From NCBI GenBank assembly GCA_033439765.1, contig JAULSN010000013.1:248001-312000 (forward strand): DNA of 64,000 bases, read 5' to 3'. Positions 9,087 through 21,091 of this stretch are shown here, in pieces. This stretch comes from Lasiosphaeria ovina. Taxonomy: Eukaryota; Ascomycota; Sordariomycetes; Sordariales; Lasiosphaeriaceae. A model generated the notes under the pieces. The model worked only from the letters and a program-made list of their open reading frames with translations, made no database searches and was not told where the DNA came from. The stretch's first letter is position 1; each line of letters opens with the position of its first letter. The position numbers and the translations under genes were made by a program.

Positions 9087-11000
9087 ATGGACTCGGCAGA
9101 CCCAGAGAAATTCGACCGCGACGCGTCGCCACACGCCCCCAACATGGAGCCCGACCACGCTGTGAATGGGGCGGAGAAGGAGAAGGACCTCGAGGTCGCC
9201 GGAGACGGCTCCGACGCCGCTGACCCTGCGGATGCTGCCGCCGCGCCTGTGGACGACTATCCGGCCGGCTTCACGCTTGCCTTTATCGTCGTGGCGCTGG
9301 CCATGAGCATGTTTCTGGTCGCTCTGGATATGGTGAGTCAAACGAACATTCCTCGCCCTGAACAAATTGGCATTCGAATCGTGGCGTGCAACGACTAACA
9401 TTGGCCTGCTTTTACCAGACAATCATTGCCACGGCCGTCCCCAAGATTACCGACGAGTTCCACAGCCTCGAGGACATTGCCTGGTACGGTTCGGCCTTCT
9501 TCGTCACCAGCGGCGGCTTCCAGTCGTCGTGGGGCAAGGCCTTCAAATACTTCTCCCTGAAAGGCACCTACCTCGCCGCCATCTTCGTTTTCGAGCTCGG
9601 CAGTCTGATTTGCGGCGTGGCACCCACCTCGACGGCTCTGGTCGTTGGCCGCGCTATTGCGGGTGTGGGCGCCGCGGGCGTCAGCTCCGGCACCTACACC
9701 CTGATCGCCTTCGCGGCTCGGCCCGAGAAGCGGCCTGTCTTTGTCGGCATCTTCGGCCTCTGCTTCGGTATCGCTTCTGTGGTCGGCCCCCTAATTGGCG
9801 GTGCCTTTACCGACAACGTCACCTGGCGCTGGTGCTTCTATATTAATCTGCCTATCGGCGGACTGTCGGCATTCCTCGTCTTCATCTTCTACCGCACACC
9901 TGCTTGGGCCAAGCCGGCCGAGGCTACCTGGCGTGAGAAGCTGCTGCAGATGGACCCCGTCGGCACCACGCTGGCCCTGGGAGGAATCATCGCCTACATC
10001 ATCGCCATGCAGTATGGCGGGCAGACAGAGCCGTGGAACTCATCCAAGGTGATTGGCCTGCTCGTGGGCTTTGTGGTCATTTCGGCCGTTTTCGTCGGCT
10101 GGGAGATCTATGCCGGCGAGCGCGCCATGATGCCGCCGCGCCTCATGAAGCAGCGCGTCGTGTGGTTCAACGGCCTGTGGGCCTTTTTCCTGATTGGTGC
10201 CTACTTTGCCACCGTCTACTACCTGCCTGTCTACTTCCAGAGCATCGATGGCATCAGCCCCACAGCGTCGGGCGTGCGCAGCTTGCCGCTGATCCTGACC
10301 ACCAGCGTCGCCATCATCATCCTCGGCACGACTCTCAAGTACTTTGCCAAGTACACCATGATTGTCATGGCCTTTTGTGCGGCCCTCGCCGCCGTCGCCA
10401 TTGGCCTGATGATTACCTTTGACATTGGAACTTCGGTCGGCAGGCAGGTCGGCTTCCAGCTCCTGGCCGGTTTCGCGCTCGGCTTTCCGTTCCAGCTTCC
10501 CGTCCTCAACACCCAGACCCAGTCCAAGCCTGAGGATCTTGCCGTCGTCACGGCCATCATTATCTGTGAGTTCAATCATGTCCACCGCCCGTCTGTCTTG
10601 AAGTCTTTGCTGACCTTGGCTCCTTTCTCTTCCACCAGTCTCGGAGACAATCTCGGGCGCCATCCTCCTGTCTGCCGCCCAGTGCGCCTTCGTCAACAAG
10701 ATGCTCAACTCTCTGGCCACCACGGCACCCGACGTCGATCCGGCCAAGCTGCTGGTGACGGGCGTGTCCGAGATCCGCTCCGTGTTCCCCGCCGAGCAGA
10801 TCCCCGGCATCCTGCAAGCGTACATGGACGGCCTGCGCATTCCGTTCGCCATCGCCACGGCCACCGCCGGCGCGGCCTGTGTGCTCGCCTGCATTCTTCT
10901 TGCCATCCCTGCCAGCAAGGGACAGAAGGCCTTTGGCAGCGGAGTCGAGTCCAGCGACGGCTCGTCGGCCAACAAGGAAGAGCTACCCGCTTCCACGTAA
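9087..11000 (+). CDS. MFS drug:H+ antiporter, DHA2 (14-TM) type
   Basis: Three exons, 9087-9332, 9419-10565 and 10639-11000, encode 584 residues. The introns have GTGAGT donors. An acidic N-terminal tail is followed by TM1 with the DHA2-type motif [11 protein letters not shown] at the first splice junction. Next come motif A-like and motif C-like regions ([56 protein letters not shown]). Later helices show the 14-TM pattern, including [26 protein letters not shown] and [13 protein letters not shown]. This is the usual plasma-membrane exporter family of fungal toxin and metabolite clusters, so it likely exports the cluster product or provides self-resistance. The start at 9087 is the first ATG of the frame. 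Confidence 0.92.
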
Positions 11001-11405
11001 GTCACTGGACTTGACTGCAAGACTGCCTACCTAGGCGGCTTTGTCAACACTCGGACCGATGGTTAGATGTCTGCTATTGGACGATAGATAGACCTCGGTA
11101 CATAGTTTCTGGCTGAATTGGGTCCCAGAAAAGTGTAATTAACTGCACGTTTTTATTCTCTACGTTCTTTGCAGGGCTTGTTTTCCATCTTTTTCACAGG
11201 GCCTGTTTTTTTATCTTCTGTGTAGAGCTTTTAATTTTGTTCCCGTGTTTACAGCGTCCCCGGCCTTGGACCGCCACAATACCCATATACCTAGCCTGGC
11301 TACGATATAGTTATCACAGAAGACTCGTCGTGGCTGGCATTAAAATACCTTTGCTATTGTTGAACTAGCCTGCACCCAGCCACACACACATTACTGGAGA
11401 TGACT
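11001..11405. other. Convergent 3' intergenic region
   Basis: AT-rich DNA between the 3' ends of the MFS pump and the flavoprotein gene. No gene or repeat is apparent; T-rich runs are compatible with 3' end formation. Confidence 0.5.
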
Positions 11406-12842
11406 TCAATCGTCCCACAGCCCCGCGACAACATCGGGCATCAGGTAATGCGTAAAGTTCCACAGCTCGCCCGAGTTGTGCGTGAGGATGGCCGAGCCGG
11501 CAAACCACGTGCTCTTCTGGCCCTGCAGCGCCAGAAAGTCCTTGTAGAAGCCGTTGGCAATGTCGACGGCGCCGACCTGCAGCTTGAAGGGCGAGTGGCT
11601 CGAAAAGGCCGGGAAGTTGACGGCCACGCCGGTCCCGTTCTCCAGCCGCGCCACCACGGCCGCCGCGTCCGCCTCGACCGCCGCCTGCGTCTGCTCTGCC
11701 TGGTACGCGAACCAGTACATGAACATGCCCGGCACCGTCGTCGGCAGGATCTCGTACATGCCGTTGGGCGGGATGTTGTAGCGCGCGCCGAGCTTGATGT
11801 TGCGGTACTTCTGCCCCACCACCAGCCCCGTCGTGTTGACCACGCCCGCGTAGAAGGCGCTGTGCGTGAAGCGGCTGAACACGCGCCGCTCCGCCGCGTC
11901 CAGCCCGAACGGCTCCATGTTGCCGGGCGTCAGCGGCATGCACAGCACGAGCCGCGATGCGCGGATGTGCTTGACGGCGCCGTCGGGCGTGGCTACCGCC
12001 AGCTCCACGCCGTCGGCGCTGCGCTGCGCCGACACCACCGTCGACTCGAGCAGCACGTTGTCGTCGCCCAGCTCGGCGTGCGCCGCCGCGTACAGCGCGC
12101 CGTTGTCGTGGTTGGAGGTTGTCATGTCCGGAACCCCTGCTGAGCCCGGCCCAGAGTACGCCACGGCGTTGATGAAGACGCTGTCAAAGTACTTCATGAC
12201 GTTGAGCGTCGTCTGCTCCAGCAGCGGCGGGTTGGCCACGCCGTTGGCGATCCACCAGATGACCCACGCCTGCTCCTGCAGGTCGTACTTTTCGATGAAG
12301 TCGCCAAACGGCAGGAGCAGGTCCTCGGGCACGGGGTAGGGGATCCAGCTGAAGCCGCTCGGCGCGGCGTCGGGCCAGCGGTCGAGGAAGGCGGCGTAGG
12401 CGGAGAAGTTGAAGTTGGGCGTGTAGTTGGCGGCGACGGCGCCCGTGTCGAAGTCGACGTACGTGGTGTTGTCGCCGCCAAAGACGAACGGCTCGATGGG
12501 GATGCCGTAGCGCTTGAAGAAGTTGACCGTCACGCTGGTGTTGGCGAAGCCCTGCACGCCGTAGTCGACCGCCACCCCCGACGCCGGGTCGATGAAGGTG
12601 TTCTGCGCGCCGCCCAGCCGGCCGTCGCGCTCGACGAGCACCACGCTCGCGCCGAGGTCCTGCAGCCGGATCGCCGAGTACGTGCCCGACGCGCCGCCGC
12701 CGACCACGACCACGTCGCGGTGTATGACCTCGTCGTCGCCGAACCTGCACAGGTTGCACGTGTTGCCGCACACGTCCCCGGCGGCCGAGGCCGACGCGGC
12801 CCAGAGGGCCCAGAGGGTGATGAGGGATGCCGAGGCGCGCAT
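11406..12842 (-). CDS. Secreted FAD-dependent oxidase/dehydrogenase, beta-cyclopiazonate dehydrogenase-like
   Basis: A 478-residue single-exon flavoprotein. It has a signal peptide (MRASASLITLWALWAASASA), then a CGNTCNLC segment (Cys25, Cys29, Cys32). The FAD-binding Rossmann motif is VVVVGGGASGTYSAIRLQDLG (GGGASG at 48-53), ending in VVLVERDGRLGG. Sequons such as NTS, NTT, NFS and NGT suggest glycosylation. A C-terminal WFAGSAILTHNSGELWNF block resembles the substrate/FAD-closing end of amine-oxidase-like flavoproteins. CpaO, which forms a C-N bond and ring by oxidation in cyclopiazonic acid biosynthesis, belongs to this group. Substrate here is unknown; an oxidative cyclisation in the secretory compartment, like that of the SMP-30-like protein, is inference. 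The ATG at 12842 is chosen because it begins the signal peptide. Confidence 0.8.
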   Translation of the reverse strand: MRASASLITLWALWAASASAAGDVCGNTCNLCRFGDDEVIHRDVVVVGGGASGTYSAIRLQDLGASVVLVERDGRLGGAQNTFIDPASGVAVDYGVQGFANTSVTVNFFKRYGIPIEPFVFGGDNTTYVDFDTGAVAANYTPNFNFSAYAAFLDRWPDAAPSGFSWIPYPVPEDLLLPFGDFIEKYDLQEQAWVIWWIANGVANPPLLEQTTLNVMKYFDSVFINAVAYSGPGSAGVPDMTTSNHDNGALYAAAHAELGDDNVLLESTVVSAQRSADGVELAVATPDGAVKHIRASRLVLCMPLTPGNMEPFGLDAAERRVFSRFTHSAFYAGVVNTTGLVVGQKYRNIKLGARYNIPPNGMYEILPTTVPGMFMYWFAYQAEQTQAAVEADAAAVVARLENGTGVAVNFPAFSSHSPFKLQVGAVDIANGFYKDFLALQGQKSTWFAGSAILTHNSGELWNFTHYLMPDVVAGLWDD

Positions 12843-15065
12843 GGTGTTACCGTGACTGAGGCTGACTTCTTGGACAGCGTCAAGCCACGCAGTTGACAAG
12901 TACCTTGACGGTTCAACTGGCTACCTAGGCAGGTCTATGAGTGTTCGATATCACATCATGTCGAAGCAGAATCCGGATCGCTTCCATGCTTGATATCTTT
13001 CTCCTCTGTCCTTCTACATGCTGCTATCCATCTTGTCTGTGAGTTCCGTGAAGCTGCGGACAGATGAGCGGGACCGGCGCATTTCCCGATTTGTTTTTCC
13101 CTCGGACTGCCAAGTGGCCTTGTGAAAAGTTTTTCGTTGCTATTTCTGCCGAGTGCCAATGGCATGTCCAGTCACAGTGAAGCATTACGACAAAAGATGG
13201 GCCTGTGGACGGCCTTACACACATGAGCCGGAGCCACTACAGCAGCAGCTCTCACGCCGACGAAGAGGCGTGGAGACAACTTTGAAGCGGTGACCCCGGC
13301 CCGGGAACTTGTATACCGTATTTGATTGCTAGAAAACGTAATTGGAGGCTTGGTACAAAGCTAAAAGAGCCAGGGTCAAAGAATCCCCGGGAACCTAAAA
13401 AGTATCCAGCACCACTAGACTGGGCCCTTTTCCTGGGACTACAATGTAAGTTGATCTCGATTAACTAGTAAATCGGACAATTTTGGTTAAAGCCCGGTCA
13501 CACCAAGGCGTGCGTGCATGCTAAGGCCCCTTATAAACCAATTGCATTCCAGCTTGTTGAGATAAAAACTCTCAGAGGAAGTGTTGAAGATCTTACACAA
13601 GTTAGTAAATTCCTAGCTAGAAACAAATCCAAACCGTACCAACTAGTTCACCTGAACAGACTTGTTGTGATGAAGCAATTCAACCTTTTCCATTTCGTAG
13701 ACTTTGACGTCTTATTAGAATTTAGAGTATTTTGGTCAGGGGTGCAGGGGTGCATGTCTACCTCCCTGAATTATCCCGACGCCCCTCCCCGCTATCTCCT
13801 TTCCAAGGTAAGCCGGGGCACATTTACTCCATCTACCAGATGCTCCGTAATCGACACGGTGCTGCACCTACCCCCGCGTTGGTCATCCGATAACTCCGGC
13901 AATCTTACCCTCCATTATGCATTGGGCTTTTGTCCCAACGGAGTATTTGCGGTCGAAATTGTCGTCTTTCAGGGATGCCATTTCTTGGCCTTCAAGAGAA
14001 GAGTGCATGCCAAGCATTTGTCGCAGCCGTGGGGGCATTGCGCAAGTCTTGGCGTTTGTGCAGAGTAAGGAGCTTTAACGCGTAAATCTCTTGGCTAAAA
14101 GTACATGCAGCGTCGGCCCCTACCAGAAATAGAAATACTACCAAGGTCGGCCTTTAAATTTTTTAGATCTACATAAGCTTACAATACTCATGCGACTTGT
14201 CGAGAAAAACAGGTTTTCTTTTGCATCAACTCAGATGGGATTCTGCACTTAATTATAGTCTTATCCGGCATTATACCGGCATTTCTCTCCGCATCCAGCT
14301 TTGAGGGAAGCATGTCGAGACATGTGAGCAGGCTTGAACAGGGGCGCCAGAACCATGGACCCTCCATCTGTGAACTGTATTTTCTACATATGCAATGGGG
14401 AATTTTTTCCTCTTTGAGGGACAACTTTCGACAGAGCTGAGCTCGCCACCGTCACAAGTCGCCGGCCACCTTCTGGCGGTGACGTCAGTCCCTATCTGAC
14501 GGGCAAATCTTGCGCCGAGTCCACGTCACGGGCAATGGCTATGGGAGACATCAGCCGTCGCAGAATCAGCATCGGCGACTGGGCATTGCTCTTGTCCGAA
14601 CTACCTTTGTGATCTCCTGATAGACTGTTCAGGCAGAAAGCGCTCTTGATGAAACTTATGTTCCTCCGCCTGAATCGACATGATATTAACACTTCAAATT
14701 TATTGGCTGGTCGTTCTGACTCTTCAGGCTTTCATTACGCCACATTGCCACTTCAATGTCAGGGAGCAGTGCAATGTCGATTTGGGTGATCTTACGCAAA
14801 GGTACCCAGGTAGGTAGTTGTTGTATGGTTCTTGGCGCTTATGCCAAGGCAGCAAGCTAGACCTGCGACATATTGTCGTTTATTCGTACCTTACCTGCTA
14901 GCCCCTTTTCCAACCCGGGACAAAAAAGTGATATTTGTAGAACAGAGCTGTCTGATATCATATTTTCAGAGTTCAGAACGAGAATCAGGTAATTGATTTC
15001 ACACTGGACATTTTCTGTCTGATTGCCTACGGTCCCAAGGGGAGCAAGCTATATTCAGCAAACAC
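12843..15065. other. Intergenic stretch of 2.2 kb
   Basis: The first part carries the promoter of the flavoprotein gene, with an AATCCGGA element at 12970-12977. The rest is AT-rich. One open frame of 184 codons (13514-14068, plus strand) has no recognisable features and ordinary base use for the gap, so I do not call it. No RNA gene is seen. Confidence 0.5.
12970..12977 (+). promoter_or_regulatory. AATCCGGA element upstream of the flavoprotein gene
   Basis: The 8-mer lies about 130 bases upstream of the ATG at 12842. It matches the elements in the MFS, SMP-30 and questin-oxidase-like promoters. Confidence 0.3.
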
Positions 15066-16676
15066 TCAGTAGTTCCTCTTGGGAAAGCGCTCCCAGGCCT
15101 CGGGAAAGCCGCAGAAGCGGATAAAGTCCCAGTGCTTGGTCCACGTCATGGGGCGCTCGGTGCCCGAGTCGATCATGGCGATGGCAGCCTTGAGGAACAT
15201 GGGCTGCTTGACGCGGAACTCGGGCAGGTGGTCGTAGGGCCGCGACATCTCCTCGGCCAGCTTGGTGGAACGGATCAGCTTGATCATGTGGCCGTCGTCG
15301 GCGTGCTCGCAGGCGCGCGCAAACACGTCGTCCCAGCTCTGGCCGGCGCCCAGCCGCGACCGGTGCGACGCCAGGTAGTCGAGCCGCAGCTGCGGCGCGC
15401 CCATGCCCGAGTACGTCATCATGAACACGCGGCCGCTGAACTCGAGCAGCCGTGCCTTTTGCGCCCACGTCATGCTCGACTCGCGCAGCAGCGCCGCGTG
15501 CGCGATGGCCGCCGTCGCGCAGTGCAGCAGGAAGAAGTCGAAGGTGCACTCGTACGGCGGGTTCTGCGCGGCGGCGACGATGTAGACGGCCGTGTTCATC
15601 AGCTCGGCCGTCTTGCGCTCGAGGTAGGCGTCGTCGCCTTCCTTGTCCGGGCTGGCCACGCGCCACCGCGCTGCCAGCCGCACCAGCTGCGGCTTGGCGT
15701 TGGCCAGGATGCCGTCGCGCGCCACCTCCTTGTCCATGGCCCACCGCCCCGAGTGCCGCCGCGTCTGCGTCTGAAACGTCCAGCTCGACGCCGTGCTGAT
15801 CTTGGGGTCCTGCCGCGCCATGTCCACGAGCGTCGACAGTGGCAGGGGCGACTCCTTGGCTTCCTTGGCCGCCGCCTCTGCCGTCGTCAGGTACTCGGTG
15901 TACCATCCGTCGTGGTGCACTGCCGCCTGGGCCAGGCCTTCGGCGAGCAGCCGCGGCTGGCGGAACTCGACTGCAAGCCCAATGTGGATCAGACCGTGCA
16001 CGTAGCCTTTTGTTTATTTTAGCACGGCTTTTGTGAATGATAAGAACTTGGTGGGAAGAGATGGGGAGCGGGATGGCGGGTGAGGATCTTACCCATGTAT
16101 ACGCGGCACAGCATGTCGTCAGCCACCGGGCCTCCGTCGAGCAGGTACTTTTGCAGCGTAGCCTGCCATCCGATCTTCTTGAACATGTTCAGGAAGAACA
16201 TCTCAAAGTTGCGGTAGTGCTCTTCCTTGCCGAGGCAGCGGTTGAAGAGGGTCTCGTCCTCAAGGTCGAGCACCAGTGGCTCGACGATGATGACGGCGTC
16301 CCGCATGTACAGCGCGTTGCGGTCATAGTGCCGCCTCAGCTGTTCGGGCGTCGCGCCACAGGCCCACAGCGTGAGTTCATGGTGGGCAATGTGGTTGTGA
16401 AGATAGACCTAGTTTTTAGTCAGAAACCGGAAACAAAAACTCAGTCACTCTCTAGTGGTGTTCTGGCTTGGGGGAGGGGAGGGGGCAGTGCAGCTAGGAG
16501 AGCAAGGCCACACTTACACCCATGTGATCTTCGAGCGTGAAGAAGATGTGGTATCTCCTGTTGTTGTCTTTAAGCAACTCCTCGGTTTCCTTTGCGCTCT
16601 CATTGGTCAGATTGGGCACGTGGAGGAGGCCCGGCGTCTCGACGGCCGAGATGGCAAAATCGTCAGTGTCAATCAT
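15066..16676 (-). CDS. Questin-oxidase-like protein (DUF4243, Baeyer-Villiger-type)
   Basis: Three exons on the minus strand, 16518-16676, 16093-16408 and 15066-16006, encode 471 residues. Diagnostic features are the N-terminal NNRRYHIFFTLEDHMG, then YLHNHIAHHELTLWACGATPEQLRRHY just after intron 1, GYVHGLIHIGLAVEF across intron 2, and a C-terminal region ending in KHWDFIRFCGFPEAWERFPKRNY. These match the fungal family of GedK and related cofactor-poorly-defined ring-cleaving oxygenases that act on anthraquinones such as questin. The His-rich block HNHIAHH is conserved in the family. Here it could cleave or insert oxygen into an aromatic or dearomatised ring made by the PKSs. Introns have GTAAGT/GTAAGA donors. 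Start: first ATG in exon 1. Confidence 0.85.
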
Positions 16677-17519
16677 CTTGATGATAGTGGGTTTAGGCAA
16701 GTCAGTTGAAAGGGACAAGGCAGGTTCCGGATTATTGCATCAGCCAGTGTGGCGATACCCATGCGGCCTTCACTAGTCAAACTGCTCCTCTCGAGAATAA
16801 ATACAAGGTTGAGTCTCCACTGCAAACAAGTAGCAGCCCGTGAATCGACTCGTCATGGTTGCTTGTTGCCAAACTCCGGCTACTATTCTCGGTCTATTTC
16901 CCACTAGTCTTACGATTACTGAAACTTGTAGTTCGATTGTTTATCAATGACCAATCAGGGAATCAGACCTTGGATGCCGGCAGTTGACCGGGATTCGGGA
17001 TTCCAACCTCATTAATGCCGGTGGCCTAGAGCAATCCGGAGTTACAGCACATACACGGATTTGCGAATCAGAAAGCTAGAAACTGGAGGCAAGAGACGTG
17101 GGGAGTACGTTGAGGAGGAACGCGGAACGTACCGCGCGCCCTATGTGGGCTACATGCCTACCTACACAATATGCACGTAGCAGTCCTGGTTAGTCTACAG
17201 CAGAAGCAGGTTGTCTATAGTAGCCGAGGATAAACTATTGAATCTGCTCCCTGCATCTGCACTCCTCGCATCTTGCGATCGGATGAGGCCCGGTAATCAT
17301 AGAGAGGCCCCGGCCTTATCTGGTGTCACTGCCACCCCCGCTGGGTCCTATTACCTAGGAACACAAACAGCCAAACACCCCCTCAGCTCGCAACCGCTTG
17401 CGTACCGAGTACGCCTTTACATGCAGAGAGTACGTCGAAGCTAGTAATATTTTGGTTGCGTTAGCTTAACGTTACACGGCTCTGCATGGTGCCAGTCGGG
17501 TCAGCCGGCTGCCGGCCGC
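16677..17519. promoter_or_regulatory. Region upstream of the questin-oxidase-like gene
   Basis: 843 bases between the 5' end of the questin-oxidase-like gene and the 3' end of the FAD monooxygenase gene. AATCCGGA elements occur on the minus strand at 16726-16733 (50 bases from the ATG) and on the plus strand at 17033-17040. No gene seen. Confidence 0.45.
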
Positions 17520-19307
17520 TTACCCGTAATCATGAACCTGGCGCTCAACAAAGGAGGCCGGCACGTCTGCGACCAGCACCGCCACCAGTACCACCACCGG
17601 TCAGTCAGCCGATCAGGTAATCCGTGGGGGGGGGGGTTGGGGTTTGTCCAATCAGAAACATACCTCGGCCGGCAGGGTCGGCATACTGACGCAGCTGGGC
17701 CTGCACTTGCATCTCCTTGCCCAGCCGGACGCGCGAGAGCGTCTGCACCCTCGACGCCCGCAGTCTGCGCACGCTGTCAAACATTGCCAGCCGCTCCGGA
17801 ACCAGTGCTGGCGAGTCCACGCCGTGGAACAGCTCGCCCAGCGCGCCGGCGTCTTCGATGGCTTGGTTCGAGCCTTGGGCGCCGAAGGGGAGCATCTGCG
17901 GTGCGGCTTGTCAGATTTTGGTGCCGTCGCACAATCCAAGCTGAGTGTGAACCTAAATACTAAACCCGCCCACGGGATCTGTGGTTGCGTGGATTGGTTG
18001 CGCGGATGGGTGACACAAAGAAAGAAGAAAATAAAAAATAGCGTCCAAACAAACCCGCAAACTCACCGGATGCGCGGCGTCGCCCATCAGGGCAACCTTG
18101 CCGCGAACAAACGTCGGAAGCGGGTCGTGGTAGTTGAGCGGCCAGTCTGTGACGCGATCTGCCTTCCTATTTCCATATAATTACTTAGTTGGCGAGCCCT
18201 CGGCTCGATCGCCAGATAGGGAGCCAGTAGCCATGAAATGGTGACTTTGGACTTACCGCATGAGTTCAACCAGGTTCGGGTGGAAGTGGCCGAATTCAGA
18301 CAGCATCATGGACTTGACGTCGACACCTGCTGCTTCATAGCCTGGCGAGAAGGGACCGTCAGTCGCGCTTGCTAGTCATCTGCGGGGGTGTAATTCGGGA
18401 AAGGGGCAATTACTGGCATTCTTGTCCGAGGACCTCTCGTGGATGCCGCCAAAATTCTGCATTGTTCCACTGCAACCGAGCACAGATTAGAATGTGAAGT
18501 GGCGTACTGAGACACAGAGAGAAAAACGAAAAATGTAACTCACCCACGACAGGTGTACCAGACCATGTGCCGCTCCGTCTTGTTGGAGGGGTCGGCAAAG
18601 ACGCTGTTGCCCCGCCCCTTGACGCGCATGAGCTCCTGAAACGCCGGGTCATCTACGAGCTCAGCAGTGGGGATCATGAAGCGGAAAGCGTTCATGCCTG
18701 ACGGGGTGGGTTCGGACCCAGCGCGGTCGCTGCCGAGCACGACGCTGCGGACAACAGAGCGCAGGCCGTCAGCGCCAACAACCAGGTCGGCGACGTGCTG
18801 GGAGCCGTCCTCGAGCACGACGCAGCCGCGGGCCGGGTCGACCGACACAACGCGGGCGCCGAGGCGGAGGGCGTAGGTGCCGTCTCCTGCAGCGTTGGGC
18901 GAAGCTGCCAGGCGCATGAGCTCGTTGTGCAGATCGACGCGGTGGATGGTCCAGAAGGCGGCGCCGAAGCGGGTGCGCGCGTCCGACGTGTCGGCACGGT
19001 GCAGGCCGGTCAGCGTGACGCCGTCGACGACCTCGAACGAGACCATGGCGTCGGCCCGCGCGCGCGCCCAGTCGAAGCCCAGGTGGTCGAGCACGCGCGT
19101 GCCGTTGGGCGTTAGCGCCACGGCCGCGCCGACCTCGCTGGCAAACTGCGACTTTTCAAACACCTACGTCGAGAGGCGGGTTCAGTGGAAGCTCAGTTTG
19201 ACGAGTGGGTATCTTGTTACCTTGACATAGTGGCCGGCCTGGCGAAGGGCGACGGCGGCACTGAGCCCGCCGATACCAGCGCCGACAATGATTACTTGGA
19301 GAGGCAT
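17520..19307 (-). CDS. FAD-dependent aromatic monooxygenase (salicylate hydroxylase / TropB-like)
   Basis: Seven exons on the minus strand (19221-19307, 18544-19163, 18414-18469, 18257-18341, 18067-18166, 17664-17895, 17520-17566) join in frame to 408 residues. The N-terminus is MPLQVIIVGAGIGGLSAAVALRQ with the GxGxxG dinucleotide motif. The DG motif is LVVGADGLRSVVRS. The GD motif, GDAAHP, falls at residues 311-316 at the exon 5/6 junction, followed by LPFGAQGSNQAIEDAGALG. The C-terminus ends in PASFVERQVHDYG, typical of the family. These are NAD(P)H-dependent class A flavin hydroxylases. Relatives such as TropB, AzaH and SorbC hydroxylate and dearomatise C-methylated PKS aromatics, a good fit with the two C-methylating PKSs nearby. 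Specific substrate is inference. Confidence 0.9.
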
Positions 19308-21091
19308 TTTGAGAGGAAAGACACCTGTAGTCGTGCGAGTGTTGGCAACAGTTTACTCGATTTAAATCTCGGTGCAAATTATGACCATATTGAGGCTATC
19401 GCCATTGGATTTGTCCATGTTATCTTTAGATTTGACCAAGTTTTATATGCAGCAACTTTGATTAGCGGCATCCTCCGCTGCAGGTAAGATGGCATGACTT
19501 TGATCCCCTCTCTTGGGGTACATAAACAGAAGCAGAAAACAGGAAGCAATGCACGGATAAGAGGCCTGCAGATACAGGTGCAGTTGGCCTTGGAAAGCGG
19601 CCGCCCTGCGCCAAGGGAAACAATAACCGAAAACAGGCTTGATAGTGTCCGAATGCGCGGAAATTATTCCACATCGCCTGATTTGTCAAACCTTCACTTT
19701 CACTAGGTAAATATGGCCCCCAATTTGGGGGCCGAAGTCGGGCTGTTTGGCTGGATGGGATTCAATTTACTTCAACCGTTTAACGGCCCCGAGCGCCGGT
19801 GCGGAGAGTTGAGATACATTTGATCATAGCGGTATAAAGGCAGCGAAAGGTTGTACAATGCAATCACCTTGAAGTCGTTCAACGAGTCTCTTTGCCCCTC
19901 TCTCCCCATCAGCTTTTTATTTCCCCCAGCTCCATCTCGGCCATCTCCGGCTAGTGCAGAAAATGTGCCGGATATGACCATCGGGAACGACCGGGTTCTT
20001 CCCTGTTGAGAGCGCTTTGTGTTGCGACTTTGAATAATGTCCGATAGGTCTGAACTGCGAGCTTGAGAGGCGAACGGAACTGTCCACCTTTATGAGCCAA
20101 GGGGGCGATCATCATGCGCTGTGAAACGTCTCATGTGGTATAAGGAATGGGAATGCCGAGGTTGTTAAACGGCCTTTGCATTCCTGTCTGTGTGCTGCGA
20201 TAGCCTACCTGCTCGATGGAGAATAGCTTGCCCATTTCAAACTTGCATTATCGCCAGCAGTCGATATCCGAGTGTGCCGGCGCTGCGGCGACTTTTTGCG
20301 GCTCTAAATACCATGTGAGGCCCACCTTAGGTATCGCACTTTTACCTCCAAATAAATTAATAACAAGCTCGATATATGCTCTGCAGCTCTGGTTGCCTTT
20401 TTCAGGAGTCTGACTGCGTGCTCCCGGGGCCCATCTGCAGTGTTGGAATGTCCGCGGAGGTAATCACTCCCCCGTTTCTCTTTAGTCTCCTAACGCTTGC
20501 GGTGGCAAGAAGGGAAAAGGGAATACTTTGTACAGATCATGTCGTAAGAAATGCTAGGTAGGTACCTATGGACGCAGGGCTGAGTTTACCTACCTTACAC
20601 AATATTGCCTACAAAGGCAAAGGCTCGTTAGAGGATAAAAGCTTTTCCAATGTTCAAATTGAATAGCTGGCTACCCTTGGTATTTACCTTACCTACCTGG
20701 TTAGCTCAGAGGAGTCGGAATTAGCAAGGAGGATGGGTAAGCTCCATGCCAAGGTGGGTCTCATGCGAATGCCACCCATTCTGCAGAATCCCGGTGAAGA
20801 GTCCGTGGTCCCTGGAGAATCCTCCAAGTAAAATATTCTTAACGCGGATGCTGATCTACTTGTTACACCACATCGGCGGGATGCAGCATTCAATTGGCTT
20901 ATAGGGTTTAGCCAATGGAAGGTGGTAACCTTCTTGCAGGGGTCCAAGACCCACCAGTGAGCTACGGACACACCTTCCAAAAAGAGGTACCACCGAAGCG
21001 ACAAAGTGCTCTGCAAGGCAGTAAGAGACTTCGACATGGGGAGGTTGGAAAGTCATATGGCACGACACCGGCAGGTTCCCTGGTCCAGAGA

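Noticed and set aside
13514..14068. 184-codon open frame on the plus strand
   Set aside because: No recognisable domain, no neighbouring gene logic and AT-rich composition like the gap around it. A frame this long can arise by chance in 2 kb.
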